A stretch of 64,000 bases of DNA from contig NZ_FXEH01000005.1 in assembly GCF_900176565.1 (NCBI RefSeq), positions 397,384 through 461,383 of the forward strand, read 5' to 3'. A program made the translations under genes and the position numbers. Shown here piece by piece: positions 42,899-49,769 of this stretch. The notes under the pieces are model-generated. The model worked only from the letters and a program-made list of their open reading frames with translations, was not told the DNA's origin and ran no database searches. The stretch is from Thalassobacillus devorans. GTDB lineage: Bacteria > Bacillota > Bacilli > Bacillales > Halobacillaceae. Position 1 is the first letter of the stretch; each line of letters opens with the position of its first letter.

Positions 42899-42927
42899 TT
42901 GATTTATGTTTACATCCCCTTTATAGT
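42899..42927 (+). promoter_or_regulatory. Promoter of madLM
   Basis: TTGATT, 17 bases, TATAGT, followed 10 bases later by operator box 3. The leader to madL is about 200 bases and holds a cre-like site but no gene. Confidence 0.6.
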
Positions 42928-42936
42928 GAAAAATAT

Positions 42937-42951
42937 AGTCGACAGTTGATT
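42937..42951. promoter_or_regulatory. GntR operator box 3, in front of madLM
   Basis: AGTCGACAGTTGATT. Its reverse complement AATCAACTGTCGACT lines up with boxes 1 and 2 over the core ACTGTCGA. It sits at the expected start of transcription. Confidence 0.68.
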
Positions 42952-42965
42952 GCCGTCTGTTTAAA

Positions 42966-42979
42966 TGAAAACGCTTACC
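42966..42979. promoter_or_regulatory. cre-like site in the madLM leader
   Basis: TGAAAACGCTTACC matches the CcpA consensus except for the last base. Placed downstream of the promoter, it would allow roadblock repression. Confidence 0.5.
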
Positions 42980-43137
42980 TAAGGAGGGATGAAATTTTTC
43001 CATACTAAGTCGTCGTACACACCCCTTTGAAAAATAGCCAGCTAAGAACTTGCATACTTCGTTATATCTATTTTGGAATTTATGGATCAGTCGTAATCGC
43101 CATGGGTAATTTTTAAAAATAGAGAGGTGGGAGTTAG

Positions 43138-43554
43138 TTGGTTATTTATGGAGTTGCATTATTAGCGATATGTTTACTGGCAGGAACTTTTCTCGGAGAA
43201 TTATTGGGTGTAATGGTTGGGGTTGATGCAAACGTAGGCAGAGTAGGTATTGCCATGTTAATGCTTGTTTTGTTAGTCGATTATCTGAAGCGGAATAAGA
43301 AATTGACAGTAAAATCTCAGGAAGGTGTTGCCTTCTGGAGTGCCATGTATATCCCAATTGTTATCGCGATGGCCGCAAAACAAAATGTCGTGGCAGCATT
43401 AGATGGAGGTCCTGTCGCGATTTTAGCCGGAGTTGCTGTGGTAGCTGTCAGCTGGGCAATGGTTCCACTGTTAAGCAAAATAGGAAGAGAAAAAGAAAGC
43501 GATTTAAAGCCTGAGATGATTGGAGGCGACAATCATGTTCGAGATGCTAAGTGA
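43138..43554 (+). CDS. madL: Malonate transporter subunit MadL
   Basis: A 138-residue membrane protein of the MadL family, which with MadM imports malonate, probably with sodium. It has four hydrophobic helices (about residues 2-25, 33-48, 67-85 and 90-112) and the blocks GELLGVMVGVDANVGRVGIAM (residues 20-40, read GELLGVMVGVDANVG then RVGIAM) and AMAAKQNVVAALDGGPVAIL. The start is TTG after AGAGAGGTGGGAGTTAG. No upstream ATG fits. Its 3' end overlaps the start of madM by 20 bases. It is expressed from a promoter with its own GntR box. Confidence 0.9.
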   Translation: MVIYGVALLAICLLAGTFLGELLGVMVGVDANVGRVGIAMLMLVLLVDYLKRNKKLTVKSQEGVAFWSAMYIPIVIAMAAKQNVVAALDGGPVAILAGVAVVAVSWAMVPLLSKIGREKESDLKPEMIGGDNHVRDAK

Positions 43555-44299
43555 GGTTTTTAAAGATAACAGTCTGGTAGTGTCTTTTGCGGTAATTGGG
43601 GTTACCATGTATATTTCTTACCTCATTTCTGACAAGCTTACTAACGGGAAGTTCCATGGCTCGGCGGTTGCTATTATCGTTGGACTTGTACTAGCCTATT
43701 TCGGCGGTGTAACTACCGGGGGAGAAAACGGATTGTCAGATGTCGGGATTTTCGCAGGCATTGGAATTATGGGCGGCGGTATGCTTCGAGATTTTGCGAT
43801 TGTTGCTACCGCTTTCGGTGCAAACATTGATGAAATGAAAAAAGCGGGATTACCCGGCATTATTTCTCTCCTTTTTGGAGTAGTGGTTTCATTTGTAGTA
43901 GGGGTATCCGTTGCTTTAGCATTTGGATACACAGATGCAGTCAGCTTAACCACAATAGGTGCTGGAGCCGGAACCTACATAGTTGGACCTGTTACAGGTT
44001 CTGCTCTTGGAGCAAGCTCAGCCGTTATTACACTAAGTATTGCAGCCGGGCTGGTAAAATCTATTTTGACAATGATCGGCACACCTTTCATAGCAAAGTA
44101 TATCGGACTGAACAACCCTCGCTCCGCTATTGTATATGGAGGTCTTATGGGAACAACCAGCGGGGTTGCCGGTGGTTTAGCTGCCACAGACCCTAAACTG
44201 GTACCATACTGAGCTATGACAGCTACGTTTTATACGGGGATAGGATGTCTGCTTGCTCCTTCTGTTTTGTTTTTGATTACCAGAGCCATATTTGGATAA
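43535..44299 (+). pseudogene. madM: Malonate transporter subunit MadM with an in-frame TGA
   Basis: From the ATG after GGAGGCGACAATC the frame encodes MadM: FHGSAVAIIVGLVLAYFGGV, GGGMLRDFAIVATAFGA, AGTYIVGPVTGSALGASS, then TDPKLVPY followed by TGA at 44210-44212. The same frame continues for 28 more sense codons (AMTATFYTGIGCLLAPSVLF...) to TAA at 44297-44299, giving the usual length of about 254 residues. The TGA replaces what is normally a glycine codon (GGA), a single G-to-T change, and removes the last membrane helix. It could be a true null allele, a sequencing error, or leaky readthrough. The C-terminal reading is plain family sequence. Confidence 0.82.
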
Positions 44300-44307
44300 A
44301 ATTAAAT

Positions 44308-44341
44308 CCCCCGGAATACCCACTATCTGGATGTCCGGGGG
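44308..44341 (+). terminator. Terminator of madLM
   Basis: CCCCCGGA pairs with TCCGGGGG, with weaker pairing inside, 9 bases after the full-length madM stop. It is a distant relative of the recurrent GC-rich hairpin. No gene is seen in 44342-44475. Confidence 0.75.
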
Positions 44342-44475
44342 TTAACTTTGTTATTCTACTTTTTACTTTAGTATCTAAATCTTCAAGTACATCCATATCA
44401 GTAGGACAGCTAGTAAAAGTGAAAGAGCTTAGAAGGAAATGTAAAGATAAGTGTGAGATAAACCGGAACTAAACA

Positions 44476-44638
44476 TCAAAACGAAATAATACCACGTTTA
44501 GCTAAAACAACTGTCAAGCTTTCTAAAATGAAATAAATAATACCTCCAGCAGCAACCTTCTTCAAAATAATGAAGCCAATCAACACCATAACCCCAATAA
44601 ATGACAACCATTCCGATTATCGTTAAATCAACTCCCAT
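44476..44638 (-). pseudogene. Small membrane protein gene with a probable one-base frameshift
   Basis: A strong ribosome site (GAGGAGGAACTAAC) precedes ATG at 44638. The first frame gives MGVDLTIIGMVVIYW and then turns into unlikely sequence. One base out of phase, the next segment reads GVMVLIGFIILKKVAAGG followed by IIYFILESLTVVLAKRGIISF (two to three membrane helices) to TGA at 44476-44478. A one-base deletion near 44597, in the T-rich ATTTATT, would restore one frame of about 54 residues. No family is recognised. It is divergent from the homing endonuclease gene and shares its control region. Real frameshift, programmed shift or sequencing error cannot be told apart here. Confidence 0.5.
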
Positions 44639-44666
44639 GTTAGTTCCTCCTCAAAAGCATCCATGG

Positions 44667-44686
44667 TATAATAAGAACGAATGTTC
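44667..44686 (+). promoter_or_regulatory. Promoter -10 with adjoining LexA (SOS) box before the homing endonuclease gene
   Basis: A perfect TATAAT (44667-44672) is followed at once by GAACGAATGTTC (44675-44686), which has the invariant GAAC-N4-GTTC of the Bacillus LexA box (CGAACRNRYGTTYC) and matches 12 of 14 positions. The box covers the expected transcription start, so LexA would repress and DNA damage would induce. The -35 is weak. Confidence 0.65.
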
Positions 44687-44707
44687 GTGATGTGAGGAGG
44701 GAATACA

Positions 44708-45652
44708 ATGAATAAAAATTGGGATACTCTACCTATAAATTTTAAAGCAAGATTAACTGGGAAATTACTTGGTGATGGAGGCATAACTATACAAAGTGGC
44801 AGACAACCTAGGTTTCAATTTATTCATCGCTTAACAGACCGAGAATGGAGTTTTTATTGTTATGATAAATTGAATCCTGTTCTTCCTTTGAGTCCGCCAA
44901 AGTATAGGAAAGTAAAAGATGGCCGCCTAAAAAAAGGCTATAGCGAATCCGTCCAATGCCAATCAAGGACTTCTCCATTAATTAATTTCTTGGAAGAGAA
45001 ATGGTATAAAAGTAGAAAAAAACAAATTCCTTTCGACTTAATAGAGGAGAGTATGAATAATGAATGTCTTGCATGGTGGTATCAAGATGATGGTCACTTA
45101 AAAATAGAAAGTAACCAACCTGTGAAAATAATTTTATCTACAGATAGCTTTACTGAAAAAGAAAATTTATTATTAATTGAAGTATTACATCAGAAGTTAA
45201 ATCTTAAATTCTCTATGGATAAGAAAAATCGTTTAGCTTTATATGACCGCTCCTCCATTATCTATTTCCTCTACCTTGTAAATTCATATGTTAACCCATG
45301 CATGATAAGAAAAACTTGGATAAACGAACTTATTTATTATGAGCTTCCAGCAAACAGAACGACATTATACTTACCAAATAGTTATCATCCCCAGAAACCT
45401 ACAATGGACATTAATCATTTATTAAATAACCTTGAAAAACTTTGGCATATTTGTGAGAAAGGGCAATTTTTTTGTGGTATTTATGAACCTTACCTGAATA
45501 AGTTCACCCTAACCCAATATCAACGATGCGATTATCAAATAGTAATATATTCCAATAATATGAGTTATTTATATAGCTTAAAGAAATACACAGGATTAAC
45601 ATATAGTCAACTTGCTCACCTTTGTTTATTAATAGAAAAAGGACCCCAATAA
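44708..45652 (+). CDS. LAGLIDADG-family homing endonuclease, free-standing beside the intron-bearing flagellin gene
   Basis: A 314-residue protein with two diverged LAGLIDADG motifs: LTGKLLGDGGI (residues 16-26) and LAWWYQDDGH (residues 121-130). The acidic residue at each motif end would hold the catalytic metal, and the spacing fits a single-chain, two-repeat enzyme of the LAGLIDADG_2 type. Such enzymes cut long DNA sites and drive spread of group I introns or inteins. The gene is more AT-rich than its neighbours, a sign of transfer. It has its own ribosome site (GAGGAGGGAATACA). It faces hag tail to tail and its last codons form half of the hag terminator. It is not inside the intron. A C-terminal region (about 230-314) may aid DNA binding. 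Confidence 0.88.
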   Translation: MNKNWDTLPINFKARLTGKLLGDGGITIQSGRQPRFQFIHRLTDREWSFYCYDKLNPVLPLSPPKYRKVKDGRLKKGYSESVQCQSRTSPLINFLEEKWYKSRKKQIPFDLIEESMNNECLAWWYQDDGHLKIESNQPVKIILSTDSFTEKENLLLIEVLHQKLNLKFSMDKKNRLALYDRSSIIYFLYLVNSYVNPCMIRKTWINELIYYELPANRTTLYLPNSYHPQKPTMDINHLLNNLEKLWHICEKGQFFCGIYEPYLNKFTLTQYQRCDYQIVIYSNNMSYLYSLKKYTGLTYSQLAHLCLLIEKGPQ

Positions 45653-45664
45653 GTGAGGCCCTTT
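45638..45664. terminator. Terminator of hag, overlapping the 3' end of the homing endonuclease gene
   Basis: On the minus strand AAAGGGCCTC pairs with GGGGTCCTTT (all ten pairs, two of them G-U), then TTTTTC. The stem includes the last codons and stop of the endonuclease gene. Confidence 0.75.
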
Positions 45665-45678
45665 ACGCGCGTTGATTT

Positions 45679-46859
45679 TTAACGTAAAAGTTGTAGTACT
45701 CCCTGAGGCTGTTGGTTTGCTTGCGCTAACATGGCCTGGGCAGCTTGTCCAAGAATTGAATTCTTCGTTTGGTTCATCATTTCTTTCGCCATCGTGCGAA
45801 CATTTACTTTCATAAATGACCAGACTATATCTTCACCCTCTAGTATGCTAGTAGGGGTCGGGCACTTCGGATCGACAATGTTGAACCCCATTGTTTCACC
45901 TACGGATTTCATCACCATAGCTTTCGCCTTAGATGGTCTATCCTAGTCGTTGAACCTTCCCCACTCTTTCGAGACAGGAGTTTGGCTGCTGATTGCCCAA
46001 TCTTTTCTTTTTTCAAGCCATCACGCTTGTCGTTTACAACTACGTTGTGGCAAAAAAAGCTCTAAGGGGTTTCCAGCAATTCACCCGATTGTAATCGCTG
46101 ACCGTTACCAGCCAGGACGACTGTGCTTGTCACTGCTTAGGCAGCTAAAGCATAATCAACGTCACGGATACGTGATTCCGCAGCAGTTAGGTTTTCAGCA
46201 GAATTCTCTAAGTTATTAATTGTAAATTCCAAACGATTTTGTGTTGCGCCTAATTTTGACCTTTGTGCTGAAATATTATTTATAGCTGTATCAACTAAGC
46301 CTATATCTGTATCAAACTGACCAGTCGTACCATCTGGAGCCAATGCACTTACTCCCAAATTTGTAGAGTCTACTGCTTGAGTAATTGCGATATTAAGTGT
46401 TTGCCCTTCATTAGCTCCAATTTGAAAGTCTGAGGCAAAATTCCCATCAAGTAGTTTTTTACCATTAAACTCAGAACGCTCCGCTATCCCATCAAGTTCA
46501 GAATTCAAGCTCGCTATTTCATCTTTTATAGCTTGAAGATCTTCAGTTTCTAAAGTTCCTCCATTACCACCTTGAACTATAAGTTCTCTTTGCCTTTGAA
46601 GAATACTATGGACTTCATTTAACGCACCCTCAGCAGTTTGAATTAATGAAATGCCATCTTGTGAGTTCTTAGATGCTTGTTCTAAACCACGAATTTGCCC
46701 ACGCATCTTTTCTGATATTGAAAGACCTGCTGCATCATCTCCGGCTTTATTTATACGTAAACCAGAAGATAATTTCTCCATTGATGCTTGTTGTCCCTGG
46801 TTAGCTGCACCCAATTGACGGTGCGTATTCAATGCTGCAATGTTGTGATTAATTCTCAT
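45679..46859 (-). CDS. hag: Flagellin, split gene: exon 1 46152-46859, exon 2 45679-45789
   Basis: Exon 1 encodes the conserved N-terminal flagellin helices (MRINHNIAALNTHRQLGAAN, SMEKLSSGLRINKAGDDAAG), a short variable middle and the C-terminal helix up to AAESRIRDVD. Unspliced, the frame then ends after a few intron codons. Exon 2 encodes AKEMMNQTKNSILGQAAQAM to QGVLQLLR, the invariant flagellin C-terminus. The 362-base interruption is a group I intron. Splicing after GATTAT joins RDVDY to AKEMM. Splicing three bases earlier gives RDVDM-AKEMM, as in B. subtilis. The spliced protein is 272 residues, on the short side. It is exported and polymerised into the filament. The ribosome site is GGAGGTAATAAGA. 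It lies downstream of csrA and a SigD promoter. Confidence 0.92.
45790..46151 (-). ncRNA. Group I self-splicing intron in hag
   Basis: On the minus strand the interruption shows the conserved group I core in order: AATTGCTGGAAA (P/Q region, 46070-46081), GGGCAATCAGCAGCC (R, 45984-45998), GGTTCAACGACTAGG (P7 5' side, 45942-45956) and GAAGATATAGTC (S, P7 3' side, 45823-45834). TGCTG and CAGCA keep P4 paired, and ACTA/TAGT keep P7. A CATTTA/TAAATG stem after S fits P9. The 5' exon end TTGATTAT can pair with GTGACAA (one bulged A), with the needed U-G at the splice site. The last intron base is G. The boundary could shift by three bases. It carries no internal endonuclease gene, so it depends on outside help for mobility. 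Confidence 0.9.
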
Positions 46860-46937
46860 TTCTTATTACCTCCATGTGATTTAAAATTACGAGACACGTC
46901 CATTTGCCTCGCTCTATAATAACTCTTTAAAGAGTCA

Positions 46938-47108
46938 CTACCTAAGTTCTCCTCGGATAATTTTGTACTCCTGGGGTGCGTTGACCCGAAGGCGCAGGTA
47001 ATTATCCAATTTTGCGTCTGTCTTGACTACTTCAATTTCGATTTCTTTACCGTCTTCGTCGACGATATATAATTTTTCGCCCGGTTTTCTTCCTAATGTA
47101 AGCGCCAT
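46938..47108 (-). CDS. csrA: CsrA-like carbon storage/flagellin translation regulator (56 aa)
   Basis: A 56-residue protein MALTLGRKPGEKLYIVDEDG..., with the CsrA pattern: RKxxE-like RKPGEKLYI at the start, strand EIEIEVVKTD, then LRVNAPQEYKIIRGEL, which aligns with the GxxAPxxxxIxRxE RNA-binding end and keeps the arginine. It is divergent from B. subtilis CsrA. CsrA represses hag translation by binding GGA motifs in its leader. Here the hag leader has ATGGACG and the ribosome site CATGGAGG. It lies 78 bases upstream of hag on the same strand, as in B. subtilis, although fliW is not adjacent. The ATG follows GGAGGATGATTAGCC. Confidence 0.82.
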   Translation of the reverse strand: MALTLGRKPGEKLYIVDEDGKEIEIEVVKTDAKLDNYLRLRVNAPQEYKIIRGELR

Positions 47109-47140
47109 GGCTAATCATCCTCCCTGATGATTCATTCTTT

Positions 47141-47167
47141 ATATCGGACTTCCCTACTAGATTGTTA
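47141..47167 (-). promoter_or_regulatory. SigD (flagellar) promoter for csrA-hag
   Basis: On the minus strand TAAC, 15 bases, TCCGATAT, one mismatch in each box from the SigD consensus TAAA-N15-GCCGATAT. It lies 33 bases before csrA. Confidence 0.7.
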
Positions 47168-47307
47168 ACATTATAGTAATTTTTTATTAAATGTATGATA
47201 GCAGTTATATAACAGGTGACAATTTCCGATATAAAGTTAGATAGTGATATATTTTCCCTAGTAATCTATTACTTAAGAACCATCTATTCCGTATGAGGGG
47301 GAGAACG

Positions 47308-48654
47308 ATGGAACCAAGAAGTCATCCTGTCGAGCCGCAGAAAAAGAGTGATCATTTCTATCTTTCTATAATGACGAAGTTCTGGATTTCGCATGGAGTA
47401 TCATTATTCTGGATGCTTTTTTCCATTTGGATTTCTTTACCATGGCTACACGATTTAGCTGACTTGTTGACCTACCCATTTGCTATCCTCATGATTGGCG
47501 GCATTGCATACATTCCTGGTTATTTGAATGCATTTCTAGTGATGAGTCTTCTATTAGATAAACAACCCACCTTTAAAAATGAATGGCCCAATCAGGCTGT
47601 AACTATTTTAATAGCCGCTTATAATGAGGAACATTCTATTCTTAACACCTTGGCATACTTGAATGGTCAGGACTACAAGGGGTATATCCACGTCATGGTA
47701 ATCGATAATAATTCTAGCGACCGCACCAAAGAAAAAGTGCTAGAAACTCAACAAGAATTCAACCTCAACATTTCTTACCTTTTCGAAGCAACCCCGGGAA
47801 AATTCCATGCACTGAATTATGGACTAAAGCATGTCACCACACCCTATGTAATTACACTTGACGCAGACACGTTGATTCACCCATCAGCGGTACGTTTTTT
47901 GATGGCTCGGATGATATCCAGCCCACCGGATGTAGTATCGGTGGCTGGCAGTATGCTGGTAAGAAACAGCCGGGAATCGATTTGGACGCGTATCCAGGAG
48001 TGGGATTACTTTTTAGGAATCGCGTCAATCAAACGACTCCAGGGATTATACCAGGGAACACTGGTTGCCCAGGGCGCATTCAGCCTTTATAACACATCCG
48101 CTGTCAAGGAAGTCGGTGGCTGGCCGGATGCTATCGGGGAAGATATTGTGTTGACGTGGAGGTTGTTAAAAATGCACCATCGCGTCTTTTTCGAACCACT
48201 TGCTGTCGCCTTTACCGATGCCCCAACCGAATTCCGCCATTTTGCCCGGCAGCGCTCGAGATGGGCTCGTGGTATGATTGAGGGCTTGAAAGAAATCAAA
48301 CCATGGGCGCAACCGAGGATTTATACTAAGTATTTGACCGGAGTCAACCTGGCGATGCCATATATCGATATCGTGTTTACCCTCTTCTGGATTCCCGGCC
48401 TCGTTCTTGCCTTATTCGGATATTACTGGATTGTCGGGCCAATGACGTTATTTGTTTTGCCTCTCACTATCGTAAGCTATGGCACGCTTTATTTTTACCA
48501 AAAAAATTATGTATTCAAGCAGCTCGGCTTGCGAATTCGCCGGAACTTCACGGGTTTTCTACTTTTCATCGCTGCTTATCAAATCGTTATGGCTCCTATA
48601 TCTGTATGGGGATACATACAAGAGCTATTTCAACTGCGTCGGATTTGGAAATAA
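47308..48654 (+). CDS. Family 2 membrane glycosyltransferase (BcsA/PgaC-like)
   Basis: A 448-residue processive-type glycosyltransferase. Two N-terminal helices (about residues 28-50 and 55-85) precede the cytoplasmic GT2 domain with ILIAAYNEEHSI, the DXD motif LDADTLIHPSA, GEDIVLTWRL and the QxxRW motif ARQRSRWARGM, then four or so C-terminal helices. It would make a beta-linked surface polysaccharide such as poly-N-acetylglucosamine or a glucan. No deacetylase or export partner is adjacent. The start is the second ATG, since AGGGGGAG is the ribosome site and overlaps the first. A weak hairpin (48657-48690) follows. Confidence 0.88.
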   Translation: MEPRSHPVEPQKKSDHFYLSIMTKFWISHGVSLFWMLFSIWISLPWLHDLADLLTYPFAILMIGGIAYIPGYLNAFLVMSLLLDKQPTFKNEWPNQAVTILIAAYNEEHSILNTLAYLNGQDYKGYIHVMVIDNNSSDRTKEKVLETQQEFNLNISYLFEATPGKFHALNYGLKHVTTPYVITLDADTLIHPSAVRFLMARMISSPPDVVSVAGSMLVRNSRESIWTRIQEWDYFLGIASIKRLQGLYQGTLVAQGAFSLYNTSAVKEVGGWPDAIGEDIVLTWRLLKMHHRVFFEPLAVAFTDAPTEFRHFARQRSRWARGMIEGLKEIKPWAQPRIYTKYLTGVNLAMPYIDIVFTLFWIPGLVLALFGYYWIVGPMTLFVLPLTIVSYGTLYFYQKNYVFKQLGLRIRRNFTGFLLFIAAYQIVMAPISVWGYIQELFQLRRIWK

Positions 48655-48861
48655 AAAAGATGCTGATCCATTATAAAGACCAGCAGCTTTCTTCTATATT
48701 AATATGATATCTATGCTGACATGAAGACAAGGAGATTCGTTTCATTCGATGGAATGACTCTGATAGAGTGTTCTCAAAGAATCCTCTTCTGTTGAGCAAA
48801 ATGAAGAAGCCATGAAAATTGCCAAGGCTTCTAGGTTTATGAAAAAACTAAATTTGAGTGA
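48655..48861. other. Intergenic stretch between convergent genes
   Basis: It holds two weak hairpins: GATGCTG/CAGCAGC near 48660-48688 for the rightward gene, and AGAAGCC/GGCTTCT (48805-48832) for the leftward secreted operon. Nothing else is supported. Confidence 0.4.
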
Positions 48862-49749
48862 TCATCTTTCTATGAAACTGTACATATATTCCATCGCATC
48901 AGGTAAGGTTTCCTTCCATACACTCCATTCATGATCTCCGTCGACCACTCTAAACTCAACCAGATCAGGCTGATGCTCCCTTAAGTTTTGGTAAAGAACA
49001 GCGGCATGGTAAGCGATGTCGAATGTGTCGTGGTCCCCGGTATTAATATAGAGGGGAACTTTGATATCCTGTTGTTTGTAATCATCGATATACTGAGTAT
49101 AATTCAGTTCTTCCCATTTTTCCGGGTCGAATTCACCGTCTTCGTTTACGTATGTGGGATGATGCATAGCTGATGAATGGGATGGCGGCTGTGGAACATA
49201 GACAGCAGGACTTAGCGCCGCTCCAGCAGCAAACATGTCAGGCCTTTTCAGAATAAAATTAACCGTCCCATATCCGCCTGCGGATAAGCCGGCAACTAAA
49301 CGTCCCTCTTTATCCGCTACCGTTTTCCAGCTTTCATCGATGTGCGGTATCAAATCATCAAAAAAGGCTGTTTCAGCAGGTTCGTTATAACCATCTACCC
49401 ACCAGCTTTCACTGCCTGGCATAACGATGATCGAAGGAGGTATCTCTCCTTTGGTCATCATTTGGTCCGCTGTTTCCTTGATACCTCCTGCATTTACCCA
49501 ATCATACTCATTTCCACCTGAGCCGTGTAACAAATAAAGTACAGGATAAGGCTGGTCAGCGTTTTTGTACCCTTTTGGCAGATAGATATTGTAGTTATAA
49601 TCCCGCTCCAATGTTTCTGAATAAAAACTTTGATGAATGATCTGGCTGTTACTGGATTTCGGTGTTGTCACTGTATCTGCTTGTGAAAATACCGGGAACA
49701 ACAAAGTAAGCATTAGAATAAATGGTAAAATAATTCTTTTATGAAACAT
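48862..49749 (-). CDS. Secreted alpha/beta-hydrolase, putative esterase (esterase D/feruloyl esterase-like)
   Basis: A 295-residue exported protein. A signal peptide (residues 1-25, cleavage near SQADT) leads into a PF00756-type alpha/beta-hydrolase with YNYNIYLPKGY, PVLYLLHGSGGNEYDW, the nucleophile elbow GLSAGGYG (Ser near residue 155), an Asp in NTGDHDTFD and the His in DGDHEWSVW. It may remove acyl or feruloyl groups from polysaccharide or cleave simple esters. It is the last gene of a three-gene operon of exported hydrolases. The exact substrate is unknown. Confidence 0.85.
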   Translation of the reverse strand: MFHKRIILPFILMLTLLFPVFSQADTVTTPKSSNSQIIHQSFYSETLERDYNYNIYLPKGYKNADQPYPVLYLLHGSGGNEYDWVNAGGIKETADQMMTKGEIPPSIIVMPGSESWWVDGYNEPAETAFFDDLIPHIDESWKTVADKEGRLVAGLSAGGYGTVNFILKRPDMFAAGAALSPAVYVPQPPSHSSAMHHPTYVNEDGEFDPEKWEELNYTQYIDDYKQQDIKVPLYINTGDHDTFDIAYHAAVLYQNLREHQPDLVEFRVVDGDHEWSVWKETLPDAMEYMYSFIER

Positions 49750-49769
49750 GCAGCTACCTCCTAGTTGTA

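Noticed and set aside
44708-45652. Possibility that the LAGLIDADG gene is encoded within an intron or intein of hag
   Set aside because: It lies beyond the hag stop codon, on the opposite strand, with its own ribosome site. The intron ends at 45790 and the gene at 45652.
45679-45918. Separate 79-residue gene at the end of hag
   Set aside because: Its first 42 codons are intron sequence and the rest is hag exon 2, so it is not an independent protein.
46137-46859. A complete 240-residue flagellin ending in YALAA
   Set aside because: The last codons come from the intron. Real flagellins end in QGVLQLLR-type sequence, which is exon 2.
47220-47240. SigD promoter in the rightward direction for the glycosyltransferase (TCCGATAT near 47225)
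   Set aside because: No TAAA-like box at the right distance. The same motif in the leftward direction at 47141 fits far better.
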